Below, piece by piece: positions 10,231 through 21,357 of a stretch of DNA of 52,728 bases; positions within the stretch are counted from its first letter, which is position 1; every line of letters begins with the position of its first letter. Under the pieces are notes generated by a model. It saw only the letters and a program-made list of their open reading frames with translations, did not search any database and had not been told where the DNA came from. The position numbers and the translations under genes are program-made. Origin of the DNA: Stenocarpella maydis (lineage: Eukaryota; Ascomycota; Sordariomycetes; Diaporthales; Diaporthaceae); assembly GCA_002270565.1 (NCBI GenBank), contig NQMI01000220.1:1-52728 (forward strand), in the 5' to 3' direction.

Positions 10231-11907
10231 TCATCCAGATCCGCCCATAAGATAGGTGCCCATTATTGAATCTCCATGTAGGAACTGGTCGAGATCGATC
10301 CGCTGAAGCCCGGGAAGATCAGCAACCAGCGCCCCAAGCCAGGAATAGTCCTCGGCGCTGGGGCTTATCTGCTGTGGCTCCGGTGCCGTCTGCCGCTCTT
10401 GGTGGTGGATGTTGAGGGCTTCACCGAGGATTACTATGTCCTCCTTCCTGCGTTGCTGATGCAGGAGGACCAATAGACACGCCGCACTGTGCGCCTCCCT
10501 CATTGCTTCGGTGTCGTAGGTCGAGGCGACGAGGTTTAGCGTTTGCATCGCCTCCGGAAGCATCGCAAGGGATGACCGCGTATCCATTACAAGGAGGACG
10601 CAGAGCACATGGAACGGTACATTCGCGACCTGGTGCCATGGGGAACATTCCGTGACCATTTTCCGAGCACAGCCAAGTCCTTTCTTCAAAAGGGCTAGGA
10701 CCTGCTCTGCCAGGCTCGGTGAGACATCGAGGTTTTGTGTGTGGATGCGCCGAAGAATGCAGAGTACCAGGTTGCACTGCGCAAGAACCGATGGCGGCCT
10801 AGTATGGGCGCCTGTCAGGACATTAGAAAGTGTCAATGTGAGATCGGCTTCATCTCTTAGCATTCCCGGGTCGAGGCTGACAGACACTGGCAGCAGGGCA
10901 AGAATTTCGGCCGTATAGTCTCCGGGTTTAGGTGTTGGCAGCTGGGGCAACTCGTCGGTCCGAAAAGAAACACGTGAGAGCCCCAAGTCGAAAGAGGTCC
11001 ACGCGTTGAGGTGGTGGGCAACTCCGACCAGTCTTCTCTTGATGTCTGGGTCACACCGTGCACTGGGCAGTAGTACCGACGGCGACTCAGGATGAAGCCC
11101 TGAGGCTTCGACAAGATGCATCAGCGTGGAGCTACCTATCCAAGTGGAATGGGGCGAGTCCGTCATCCGCAGATAGCTTACTCGGAGGGTCCAGCCGGTC
11201 AGGAGGTCTATGGGCGGAGGACCACAGAGATGATAGTTGTCTAGACAGGCACGAGCCGAGCGGACCAGATGTAACTCGGTGACGGTCGCGTTTCTTTGAG
11301 AGAACAGACAGCCAATTGCAGCAACGCCGGCCAGTACACCATCATATATGCCGGGTGTCTGAGGAGCCTGCCATCGTCTAGCAAGCTTTGTAAGGAATTG
11401 CTCTTGATCGATGAACCCGTAGCACGGGTCCACCTTGTCAAAATAGACCTGGGCGAGGAATTTCATATGTTCCAACGAAGTAATCTCAATGACGGGCAGC
11501 GGGGGGGTAGTAGTGGCATCCATCTGACCAGACAACTGTCTTGCTCCGATGTTCCACCCGAAGAGGTTCAGTTTAGGCGCCTTGGTAGGATCAATCTTGA
11601 GGCCGAGATTTCGAACGAAGGCGGCTCCCGAGTTGGCCTCGAGGCGACGGACCAGGCCACTGTGGTCAGGCTCGGCAGCACCAGGCTCGGAAGGACTTGG
11701 CTGTAGTGGCTGCGATGAGACCGAAGGGGGCCTTGGGATGGCCTGGCCGGCGGCTCGAGAGGTCCTCGGCCGGTGTTCCGGCTCATAGTAGCAGGAATAG
11801 CCCCAATCTGTGCAGGTGACACAGGGCTCATTCCCGTCGCATCTTCTCTTGCGCTGTCGGCAGGGCCGGCAGGCTCGGCGGGCACGCTTCCGCTTCGGAG
11901 AGCTCAT
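10231..11907 (-). CDS. Zn2Cys6 fungal transcription factor
   Basis: Single-exon 558-residue nuclear regulator. Near the N-terminus a basic stretch leads into the binuclear zinc cluster with spacing C-x2-C-x6-C-x5-C-x2-C-x6-C (CRPCRQRKRRC, then CVTCTDWGYSC). A Pro/Ser-rich linker follows. From roughly residue 150 on, the helical middle region of the fungal-specific factor domain is visible (KFLAQVYFDKVDPCYGFID, then further Leu-rich helices). The ATG at 11907 is chosen because it sits directly ahead of the zinc cluster; the frame stays open upstream but is unlike the family. Its position beside an MFS transporter and an oxidase relic suggests a pathway-specific regulator, but the target pathway cannot be read from sequence. 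Confidence 0.9.
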   Translation of the reverse strand: MSSPKRKRARRACRPCRQRKRRCDGNEPCVTCTDWGYSCYYEPEHRPRTSRAAGQAIPRPPSVSSQPLQPSPSEPGAAEPDHSGLVRRLEANSGAAFVRNLGLKIDPTKAPKLNLFGWNIGARQLSGQMDATTTPPLPVIEITSLEHMKFLAQVYFDKVDPCYGFIDQEQFLTKLARRWQAPQTPGIYDGVLAGVAAIGCLFSQRNATVTELHLVRSARACLDNYHLCGPPPIDLLTGWTLRVSYLRMTDSPHSTWIGSSTLMHLVEASGLHPESPSVLLPSARCDPDIKRRLVGVAHHLNAWTSFDLGLSRVSFRTDELPQLPTPKPGDYTAEILALLPVSVSLDPGMLRDEADLTLTLSNVLTGAHTRPPSVLAQCNLVLCILRRIHTQNLDVSPSLAEQVLALLKKGLGCARKMVTECSPWHQVANVPFHVLCVLLVMDTRSSLAMLPEAMQTLNLVASTYDTEAMREAHSAACLLVLLHQQRRKEDIVILGEALNIHHQERQTAPEPQQISPSAEDYSWLGALVADLPGLQRIDLDQFLHGDSIMGTYLMGGSG

Positions 11908-12460
11908 GGCGACGAGGGCAAGGGTGGTTATTTGAGTGCAGGTCTCGTCGAGATAGTGCTTGGCAGGGCGCGGGTGAAGTGCCATGTGCGGAGTTGAGTG
12001 CTTGACGCCTCCATGGCTGGGGCGGATGCTGCGGCTTGTTCGGCTATTGCGGAAGGCAGACAGACGCCGGCGCATACATTATCCGAGCGGTACACCCAGC
12101 CGTCTCCGCCGCCTCCTGCATTTCCGAGTACATGAAACAGTCTCGCCTGGAACACCGCAGGACGACCTCACCGATGTGACAGAAGCTAACGCTGCATTAT
12201 GGCATGCTTATCATTGCGAACCACTGCGGCATGATTAGATACCACCCGTCGGGCAGGGCAGGTTCAGGCTAATTGACATCTCACACACCCACACGCCAAT
12301 CTGCTTGTGGGCCGCTCGGGACTGCCCGTTGCCCGTTTTACGCAAACGTCTAGAGCACCTCTCTTGGTCGGCCCTGCAAGCTGTAACGTGAGCAGCTCCA
12401 GCCTGATTCGTCAGCCTCGTCTAAGTGGCCCGGTCCGTGGGTCGTCAGCCTTGTCTGAGC

Positions 12461-12484
12461 ACCTACCTACCTAGGTAGGTAGGT
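12461..12484. repeat. 24-bp perfect palindrome of ACCT units
   Basis: Three ACCT units are followed immediately by their inverted copies (AGGT x3), making a perfect self-complementary 24-mer centred on CCTAGG. It is the longest example of the window's CCTAGGTA-type spacer motif. Confidence 0.9.
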
Positions 12485-12757
12485 ATCTTGTAATATGTCA
12501 CGCCACGCGTGCGACTTGATCAAGTGCTAAATCATCGAATTACGGCACTGAATTTGATGCTGGAAATGAACATTTGAATTACCATTCAGTATGTAGGTTG
12601 TAGGTGTTGGAATCATCGATACCCTCTGAGTTGCGACCAGCAGTAGACCCCCTTTTTACAAGACCTCCACTTAGACCTGAGTACTACCTTCGACTCCATA
12701 TGAGGCTGCGCCACGTTGGTTAAGGCTACGGATACTATGTTTTTCATTTTTTATTCC

Positions 12758-12797
12758 NTTTTTTTTTTTTTTTCCCCCCCCCCCCCCAAAAAAAAAA
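12758..12797. other. Assembly gap N followed by T, C and A homopolymers
   Basis: A single N is followed by about 15 T, 14 C and 10 A in direct succession. Such stacked homopolymers beside a gap character are more like low-quality contig ends than genomic sequence. Confidence 0.75.
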
Positions 12798-13121
12798 GAA
12801 AAGGATGACAGCGGGAGTAGCATCCCATTTCTAGCGACCTCCTCGGTTGTGGGCCAATCGAGGCAATATTTGTGGCCAAGTAGGGCTGAGGACATGGAGG
12901 AGCACGACCGGCAGAGCTACCGCAAGCCGGCCTATAAAGAGTTGCTAAACTGAGCACACGGGGAATTTTGACCACCTTCGGAGGTCTGGTAGCCGCCGGG
13001 TCTGCTTATTCTTGCAAGACACCCAGCTCACAAAGTCACGAAAGTTTAGAGTGGAACATTGACTATTGTAAATTCGCATGAAAACATGAAGCGGTAGTGG
13101 TCTGATGAGTAAGTACCATTT

Positions 13122-14039
13122 CTAGAACGTGGAACCGTCAATCGTGAAACTGCAAACGAGTCCAGAGTGATCACTCCACGACACGTTTCCTCCACCGCCT
13201 CCCGCTGTCATCTCCCCTCCAGGGTCAAGGCCTACCGATGTGCCAGTATCTCCCGGGCGTATGACCTGTATGTCCAATGGCTTGAGCCCCAGCACGGCAA
13301 TCTTGTCCAACCGGGCTGGAGGAAATGGTTCCGAGTTCCCATTCAAGCCCCAAGTGAACCCGTCATCCTCGGGGCGTAGCCTCTCCCAAGCATCCACCAA
13401 CTGATTCTCCTGCACCAAGGTTTTGTCCTCCTCCGACACCGGGTTCCAGTCGCCAGCGATGATCCCGCGGCCTACGCCAGCGGTGAGAAGGAGGCTAGCA
13501 GCGATAGACACCTGACGTGGTCTCTGGTTGGGCTGGAGAGGAAGCGAGTCGAGGTGCACATTGACCAGACGAATTCTCGTCTCCTTCCCCCAGGGAATAT
13601 CGCAACAGAGAGCATCCCTCTTGAAGCGGCTCGGGTATTTGACTCTCCACACCGGGCAGACCCCTTCACCAGCCCCGGCATTGGAGGAGGAAGCAGGGTC
13701 TGGTCTGGGGCCAGAGGTGCCGGAGAACGAAGATCGGGAAAGCAAAGTCATGGTCGCGAAGGGTACGCCCGCCCAGTTTGTCTCGTCCGCCTCGCTCGAA
13801 ACCCAGTGCCCTCTGAACCAGTCGGATTGCAGCAGATGGGTGAGGGCCTTTCGTGACACCTCTTGGAAGAACACGATATCGGGGCCGCTGCCGTTTGCCT
13901 CCATCCGTTGGAGTTCGGAAAGGACCCCATCCATGCGTGACTCATGGCTCTCGCCGAAAGCGTCAATATTCCACGTCATAATCCGTAAAGCTCGATCGTG
14001 GGCCGGCAAGTCTACATGCCCGGGTTGAACGGCACCCAT
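13122..14039 (-). CDS. Endonuclease/exonuclease/phosphatase family protein, TDP2-like
   Basis: Single-exon protein of 305 residues with a DNase I-like metal-dependent phosphodiesterase fold. Tyrosyl-DNA phosphodiesterase 2, the closest type, removes trapped topoisomerase II peptides from DNA 5' ends; that substrate is inferred. The four catalytic blocks are present: TWNID near residue 22, PDIVFFQEV with the metal-binding Glu, VNVHLDS and GDWNPV in the middle, and WSDHSGLVC near the end with the catalytic Asp-His. The start ATG at 14039 lies just before the first block; the longer open frame upstream begins with a non-ATG codon and has no family character. A Gly run precedes the last block. 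Confidence 0.82.
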   Translation of the reverse strand: MGAVQPGHVDLPAHDRALRIMTWNIDAFGESHESRMDGVLSELQRMEANGSGPDIVFFQEVSRKALTHLLQSDWFRGHWVSSEADETNWAGVPFATMTLLSRSSFSGTSGPRPDPASSSNAGAGEGVCPVWRVKYPSRFKRDALCCDIPWGKETRIRLVNVHLDSLPLQPNQRPRQVSIAASLLLTAGVGRGIIAGDWNPVSEEDKTLVQENQLVDAWERLRPEDDGFTWGLNGNSEPFPPARLDKIAVLGLKPLDIQVIRPGDTGTSVGLDPGGEMTAGGGGGNVSWSDHSGLVCSFTIDGSTF

Positions 14040-14818
14040 GCGCGGCTTGTCCCGTCGAAGGCATGCCACCGTTGGAATGCGGGCGGTGGTATGTCTGGCA
14101 GATCTGGGAGTGGTATGGAGTTGGACCAGGCCAGGTAGCGGGCGTAGATGGAAGATATGAAAGACATGATGGTAGGCCGTGGTTTGTCGGCTTTGGTGTG
14201 GTTGTGCTAGTGCAAGTGGGTTGCTGCTGTGAGGCAACACAAGGAGTGAGGTAGTTGGGACCAGCAAGTCGTCGTTCAACCGATGTACTCCACCAAAGCG
14301 AAGTAGGATGGATGACCAGGGCTTGAGCGCCTGCTGCCTTACCTCACCTACAAATTGACATGTACTCCCCTACCCGACACCTTTGCTCATCAGAGCAGCT
14401 GAAAGCAAATTGCTATTTTATTCCTTGGCTCTGTAGACACTGTTCTGGGCTGCATTTTTGTGTGAACGGCACCACCGCCGCCCTGTTCCTAGTTTATTGA
14501 TTATAATAATGCGGGGTTTGTGCTGTGAAGAAGCAGTTTCAAATGGGCCAGCAAGACATGCGATGCGGTAAATTATTATTTTATCGTAGTCCCATGTAAG
14601 CACCAAGAACCAACCCCATGGCTCAACCCCTGAGGAACGCCAGTGCACGCAGAGTCAAGTAAGTGTTGCTAATGGTGCCAGACACATTGCCGGAGACACA
14701 GAACGTGCAAAACACTCCAACCGCCATGATGTCCTCATACTGTCGTATTTTTGACCGGAATCCGCATGCAATGGCATTCAAACGGCAAGACCAGGCAACC
14801 AACACCAGATGAGAGTAT
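14040..14818. other. Spacer between the TDP2-like gene and the CLIP-type gene
   Basis: About 780 bp. It should hold the promoter of the TDP2-like gene and the 3' untranslated region of the CAP-Gly gene, both on the minus strand. Short AT-rich stretches occur near 14500-14590. No gene recognised. Confidence 0.45.
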
Positions 14819-17453
14819 TCATAGGGCGTCCTCAAACGGACAGTCCACGCTGTTGTGCCCGTCCTTCTCGCAAAGCGCGCACCACGCCTCCGGGTCAATG
14901 ATTCCGGACTCCTTGCCCGCCACCGGGCCCGGGTCGTTCAGATTCGGTATCATCTTGACGGGCTCGGACACACGCCTCTCAGCCTCGGAGGGTGGAGGTA
15001 CGTGGGGCGACAGAGGAGCCACCTTATAATCATCGTGCTCCTCGGTCTCAGGCGGTGCGAGGCCTCCTTGGCTCGACACCTTGGGTGTCGGTAGCGGCTC
15101 GGGCGGCTCGGGCGGCGGGTTGCCGAACATGTTGGTGCAGGTCAGGATGTCGTGCCCCGCCGTCTCGCACAGCTCGCACCACAGGGTGCTGTTCTCCGTG
15201 ACCGAGGACAGGGCGTCGCTCTCGGCCATCGTGTCCAACGTATGGGCTCGTTGATGCGACCGCCTCTGTCCAGGGTGCTGCTGTTGTGGCGAGCCGTGTT
15301 CCATCTCCTGGGCAAGAACGACCGTGTCGCGGGAGTCACGAACAGACGAGCGCTGGCCCATGGTTCCGTTGCTACGCGCGTCGCGCAAGGTCGCAGAGCT
15401 GCCCCTTCTAAGGGCCTCTATCTCGTGCTCCATGTCTTCTTCCTTGCTCGCCTTGTCGTCCAGTGCGGCCCGCAGTTCCGCGACCTGGCGCTCAAGCTTC
15501 TCGCGAGCGATGCGGTCATCCACGTTGGCTCGGGAGTCGTGTGATACAGACCGGTGGATTTGCGGCCTCTCAGTGTCCTCCGGCAGCGAGTCCCTGCCCA
15601 GAGAGTGAATGATAGCTTTGAGACCCCGGATCTCGTCCTCTTTCTGCTCCAGCTCTTTGAAGAGCGCCGAGTTGTCGCCATGAGATTGACCGACTGCGCC
15701 GTTTGGCGCACCCGTCCCCTTCTCTCTCTCTCTCCTGAGCTCGGTCCTTGTCCTCTCGACTTCACCCCTGAGAAACTCGACCTCCCCGCGGGCCTCGGCC
15801 TCCCCTCTCCTGGCGTCCTCGAGGCCTTCCTCAAGTTCCTGCACGAGTTCTTCCAGCTGTTTCAACTGCGTCGCAACCACGTCGACGTCGCTGTTCCGCT
15901 CTTGGATTTGTTGTATGTCTTGCATCAGCTCGTCTATACGCTGCTCATATACTCTCTCGGTCTCGGCGCTTGCCAATTCCAGTGTGTCAATAGTGCTTCT
16001 GAAGTCGGCTCTGTGCGTATCGAATTCGGACGTGAGCATCGCGATCTTTTCGTTCTTTTCCCGGATCAGCGCTCGCAGTTCATGGGTTTCTTTATCGCCC
16101 AGGCTGTCCTTCCGGCTTGGTGGTGGGGGCATCTCAGCCTGCTCCATAAGGCTCTGCACTTCCGTAAGACTCTGTTCCATGTCTGCCAACGTTGCTGCTT
16201 GTTCCCTAAGTTGCCTATCGCGATCCTCCAATTCGGCACGTAATCGCTCGATCTCCTCATCTTGGCCGCCGGCCTGCCGTGATGGAGACCTATACCTGAG
16301 GGCTGACGTTCTCCCATTTCCGAGAGGCGTTGACTCTTCGTCTGTGGTGAAGCCTGCGGCTGGTCCTGAAAGCGCCGACGAACTCCGCGGCCCCATACTG
16401 AAGTTGCGACTCGGTTGGAGCATCCCCTTTTTGGGCGGGTCGCCTGGTGCCATAGGGCCGTGCACGCTCTTGGAGAACTTGCTTTGTGTAGGACTCCCAT
16501 AGCGGGGGGTAGGTTTGCCAGACGGCGTCGCGATGCTAGGGCGCGTGGCAGGCGTCAACTGGAGCTTTCGTGTGGGCGACTCTGGCCGCGGTAGCGAAGG
16601 CCTCGATTTCTTTCCCAACGGGCTAGGTGGGCGTGTGCCAGGGCCGACCGATTTGGAAAATTGCGGTAATGATGGTGTCGGCGGTGTAAAGTTTGTGGAG
16701 TTCTGTGTGCCGGCCTTCAGGCCATTCGCACCGGCAACAGGAGTCTTTGGGATCGAGATGGACGTGGCCGAGGAGGGCTCGCGCCTCACGGCCTTGTTCA
16801 GTGGTAGGAATATACCGGCGCCAGGTATATTTGTCGCGAAGTAAGATACACTGCGAGGGGTGTGTCAGCGTGTGAGGATGTGGTGACTGGTGCGCAGGAG
16901 ACCACGCAGGGCCAGAGCCAACATACCCGTCAACGTCGCCGCTGTTCTTTCCGCGTGCAGCAAAGTCTGGGTGCAGCTCGACGCCGGCAAATGTGCCCTT
17001 CTTGCCCTCGACGGTGCCGAGGAAGCGGACTGTTCCGCGCATGTTGCCAGGCACATCCACCTCGTCCCCCAGAGCGAGATCGTCGCCAGCAGCGGCTGGG
17101 GCACCCGCCCTGGGAGTGGCAGGCATCTTGTCGTTGCGCGAGGGCGAGTCGTCCAGGGAGGCGAGTGCGTAGCTCTCGGTGGCATCGGGGACGGCGGCGA
17201 GCGAGGTTGAGGTTAGGGTGGCGTGTGAGGCCTTGCGCTGCAGCGAGGAGGGCAGTGAGGCGAGTTTGGAATGCGCAGAGAACAGGCCGCTGAGGTTAGG
17301 GGTCGAGGCGGTCACAATCTTGCCCAGCCCTGAGGCCTTGCGGGTGGGATGTCGAAGGGCCCGGGGCGCTGCTGGCAAGGCAGAGTGTGTTTGTTGTGGT
17401 GACGAGGTTGCAGGGGGGGAGAGGAGGGTTGCGGTCTGCCCAATGGACGCCAT
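14819..17453 (-). CDS. CAP-Gly microtubule plus-end-binding protein (CLIP-170/tip1/BIK1-like)
   Basis: Two exons, 16927-17453 and 14819-16850, with the intron inside the CAP-Gly domain; 852 residues. CAP-Gly domains bind the C-terminal EEY/F of tubulin and EB1, so a role in microtubule plus-end tracking is expected. Order: Ser/Pro-rich head; CAP-Gly at about 129-195 with GDEVDVPGNMRGTVRFLG and GKNSGDVDGVSYF (the GKNDG-type groove here reads GKNSG); a Ser/Pro-rich basic linker; then a long coiled coil. The C-terminus holds two CCHC zinc knuckles of spacing C-x2-C-x4-H-x4-C: CELCETAGHDILTC and CALCEKDGHNSVDC. This is the classic CLIP-170 layout, with two knuckles as in animal CLIP-170. Confidence 0.92.
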
Positions 17454-19924
17454 GGTGGGGGAGGGGGGCTTGGGGTGTGCAGTGGTTCTGGAAAGGAGAC
17501 ACCGGATTTGTACAGCTGTTTCTCTCGGCTTCCAAGCCTGTCCTGTCCTGTCGAATGACGCTCAGTCAGTCTCTCATCTCCTTTACCACGTCAGCCCCAG
17601 CCAGCGTGGTGGTCCCAAGTCGGCCCCCTATAACCTTGCTCCTTTTGGACGCCACAGACGCTGCAGGCCACTGGCGCTGAGGCGTTTTCCAGCGTCTTTT
17701 GCCAGGATACCTAAGGACGCGGGCGGCGGCAACGCGCTCCTGACGCGACTGTCAGACTCAAGCTAATGACGCGGGCCGTCCCAGTCTTTTGTTGATGGTC
17801 TGGCTCGTCGTCCTGTCGCGCGAAATTGGGCGAAGGGTAAGGTGGCAAGAGACGATCACGTTTTGAGTTTCGACTATTAGCTCTGAGCGAGGGCCAATGC
17901 CCCGCAGGGATGTTTCTTGTCGATGCTTCCCGTCCCCGACTCTTAGCTCCCAAGGCTGGGCTGGGCGTGTCGTTCGTGGCAGCGTCTGTGTGTTTTCGGA
18001 CTGGCCCGTCAGGGACTCGATGCTGCTGACACGGGCAGCAGTGAAAGGCTCGTTTCTCCCGGTCAAACAGAGAAGAGAAATCCAGGCAAAGATCAGAAAC
18101 CCAGACAGCGCTCAGATGGGTGCTTGCTCATATGCAAGGGCCTGCAGGTTTGTCTGGCCAACGGGCAGACGTCACGCCTGGATCAGGCTCAACGTCTTCG
18201 GATGCTGTGACGCGCGGGCAAGAGGAGAGGCGAACAGCGTAGATTGCCATGAGGAAGAAGCTAGTCGGGCATCAAAGATGCCAGGTGCACAGCAGATCTT
18301 CTTATTGTTATAACACACACACACACCTGCCGCAGGATCCTCTTCTTCTCTCCCCCAGCGACCCAATGATGTGCCTTGCGTGTTCCCGAGCATGACACCT
18401 TAGTTATGGAGCGTCTGGTCTAGTAGTCTACTTGCAGCGACATGCTTCTCGGTGCTGGTGGCCCGTCGTATCAGCGTCCAGGGTCGTCCACGCACATGGT
18501 TTCGTTCAATTTCCCCCATGAAGCCTTCATCTCCCTCATGTGCCGCGGTTGATCAGGCATACACAGTAGGGAAGCCAAGGGAGATGAGAAGGGTCTAATA
18601 CAGATGGCCTATGGTAGGACCCAGAGATCATCAGGCCGGATCGTCGGCAAAATATTCCCAACCAGAGAGTGTCACCGGTTCGTGACTTTTTCTGCGGTAC
18701 GGACGCGCCACATGGAAACATCGCGCATCTGCCGTCCCGCCAGGTATCACCACATCATTGGCCCCAAGCCGTTGTCGCTGCAGAGACTATCAAGCTAGCC
18801 GGAACTCCGCTGCCCAACAACACTAACTACTTAAGTACACAGCTCAGGCTCCCTGGCCCTTCATCCCGATGTGGGGCGTCAATCGCACACCTGGAGACAA
18901 TCAAGGACTCGGCCAGGTAGCCGGTAAAGGCGTGCTGGCGGACGGCGGACGGCTCCCTGCAGACGGGAGCGTCTACGCTAGACTTGGTGTATGTACAACG
19001 CTTGACCCACCCACATGCCCAGACACCTGGTGACGGGGTCTGGCCCCAACTGGGCAGCTCCGAAATTGCCCATTGACGGTCATTGATGATGACAGCCCAA
19101 CGCGGGAAGTGATCCGTTACGTCTGATTCGAGCCCAAGATGCTCATCTTCTTCTGTCTCAATAGTGCCAGTCAACGGGCTAGGTCTGGCCTTTTTTACTT
19201 TAGAAATGAAAATCGAGTGGGTACCTCCGCGCGGGGCTAGATAATGACACCCAAGATCGGAAGATGCCTAAGTCGCCAAGTGCCCCCGGGCACCGACAGT
19301 ATGTTGCATTTTGTCTATCTGAAGAGCGAGGTGACGGCTCCGATCCGGCTTCCATCGCCGGAAATTCTCGACGAGCCATTTCGCTCGTGATTTCCAAAGT
19401 CCCGGTATGTCGCTGGCCTTGGGGTCATGCTCGTCCTTGCTTGAGCTGCACAGCACATATTTTTCATTGCATACGAGGTAGTCTCTCAACATAGCAGATG
19501 TCTCCGGGACTTGTGCGTGCGATGTCGTCCGATTGTGTCTCACTTCACCGGTGCCACGCACAACTAAACTCCTACACATTCCCGTCAACGCATGGAGGCC
19601 TGGCAGCTTTCAACCACAGCAGCCGCCCGCCCGCCCCAGGTTTGCCGCTGCCAGCCACCGCTAACAGCCACTGAAATGCGTGGTCACTTCTTCTTGAGGG
19701 CGTTTGGCTCAAGTCATGTGTTTGCTGCAAGCCGCAGAGAATCTTTCGCCATGCTCTCGAGACCTCAATGCTCCGCATATCATGCCCATACTTGACAGCA
19801 GCCTGGCAGCAGCGCTGATGATTGTGGCGTGGCCCCAGCTCAATGCCAGCATGAACACAGCGTTCTGGTCATTCCCCCTCCTAGTGTTCAATAGGTTGAT
19901 CATTGTCAAGCTCATCCTAGTCCT
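17454..19924. other. Long spacer (about 2.5 kb) with a CA microsatellite
   Basis: Lies upstream of the CLIP-type gene and downstream of the unknown 353-residue gene. An (AC)n tract sits at about 18313-18326. Several open stretches exist on both strands, but none shows a recognisable domain, convincing splice structure or protein-like composition. I see no gene. Confidence 0.5.
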
Positions 19925-21066
19925 TCAAGGTGGTGGTGTGTGATGTTCCCTCTCGATAATATCGGACCGGCCCAGTGGGCTTGTCCCGTCGTTCAGGACC
20001 ATAGCTTCGCGGTGTCGGTGTCTGATGCTCTGCTCTTCGGGGCTCTGTTCCAGGTTCCTCGGCGTTGGCTCCGCGTTGTCGCCATCCAGAATCTCGGTCT
20101 CGATGTGTATAGACGCGAAGACATCGAAACTCTGCGACACGGTCTTTGGCATGAGCCCCACCTTTTCCAAAGCGTCTCGGCCGATGGCACTCTGCTGGAT
20201 TTTCTGGATAATCTCGACAATTCTGTTTGTTTTGTACATGTACTGGAAGAAGTTGTGCTCCCTCTCCTCGGGCGTGTCGCCCCAGTTCTGCTTCGCCAGC
20301 CATTTCTCCACGATCCCGGCCTTGATGAACTTGTCCGGCCCGTACTTCTGCATGAGCTGCGAGATGAACATGAAGCAAAGTTTCTCTGCCATATCGCGAA
20401 GCCCGTATTCATCAAACCACCTGTCGTCGAGCTTCTCCAGCGGTGCGCGGTCGGCGATGCAGTGTTCGAGAGAGCGGACGAATGCGGAGTAAGCCCGCCC
20501 GGTGTTCAGCTTGGATAGGCTTTCTGTTTATTTGGTTAGTCTTGACGGAATTCAGCCAGTTTTGCTGTAGCGGACTAAGTGATGGAAGCGTGGACGCACA
20601 TGCTCCACACAGGAGCCTCCCACATGTTGCTCCTGCTGGGCAGTGCTGCGCACCTCCCCTTCCGCCACTTATCAGTACAACAGAGGTGGTAAGCCATACG
20701 AGGGTCTGTTATGAAGGCAAGCGTGCGTAGGTTCTTCATGCGCTCATCGTAGCCTGGCCGTGTGATTCCCCAGAGCAGATAGTCAATCGTCTCGCCGTCG
20801 TTTACAGCCCTGTCGCATACAATCTTGGCCGCTACCTCACGGATCGCGAAATTGTAATGACCTAGAAGCATATCCAGAGTGCTTGGTTTGAGGGAGTCTT
20901 CTGTCTCTTGCGTGATGTACTGCGTCGTTGGCTGCTGCGGCTTGATCTCAGTTCCGTCGCGCCATTGTTGCAGAAGCATGCGAATGGCGAGGACGCCCGT
21001 ACAAGCCGCTGTCAGGCCTATGGCCAACACCACTCGCTCATCGCGAGCATATGTAAGGAGTGACAT
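19925..21066 (-). CDS. Uncharacterised protein with N-terminal membrane anchor
   Basis: Two exons, 20600-21066 and 19925-20519, joined over an 80-bp GT...AG intron with an ACTAAC branch-like site; 353 residues. Not recognised as a named family. Residues about 11-31 form one hydrophobic helix (VVLAIGLTAACTGVLAIRML), so it is probably anchored in a membrane with the rest facing one side. The body is mainly helical and soluble-looking, with AIREVAAKIVCDRAVNDGET followed by YLLWGITRPGYDERMKNLRT, suggesting an armadillo-like or other helical-repeat fold. The second exon ends in a Pro/Glu-rich tail. The composition and intact splice phases argue for a real gene. The head-to-head neighbour is NOP14, with about 290 bp shared between them. 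Confidence 0.75.
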
Positions 21067-21357
21067 GGTGGCCGTTCTGGTGTCTTTTCTCCAGCGATGA
21101 AGCTGGGCTGCGATGCAGCTTACTTGGAAAGGGCCTAACGAGGCACCTAAATATATGTGAAGGACCAGTGACCATGCAGTTACATATACGGAGTACTGTC
21201 ACTAGCTCCACATTCTGCCGCCCGAGGAGCCCTCACCGCCAAAATTCATCGATAAGATAAGCAACTGCAACGACTGGGACGGATCGAAATTTCATCAGTC
21301 ACCACGACAAGTCCGTTCTGACTTGAGGCTTCCATACAGCCTTCAGTCTTCGACAAG
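21067..21357. promoter_or_regulatory. Shared divergent promoter region
   Basis: The 291 bp between the starts of the membrane-anchored protein (minus) and NOP14 (plus) must serve both genes. CGATAAGATAAGCAA near 21248 contains a GATAA pair on the plus strand, a possible GATA-factor site. The assignment rests on geometry only. Confidence 0.4.

Larger units (their letters stand above)
11908..13121. other. Spacer with 24-bp palindrome, gap N and homopolymer runs
   Basis: No gene recognised in about 1.2 kb. It contains the regulator's promoter, a perfect 24-bp palindrome at 12461-12484, and an N at 12758 followed by long T, C and A runs in direct succession. Confidence 0.5.

Noticed and set aside
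14040..14279. Longer N-terminus for the TDP2-like protein
   Set aside because: The longer frame opens with a non-ATG codon and its sequence is His/Pro-rich without family character.
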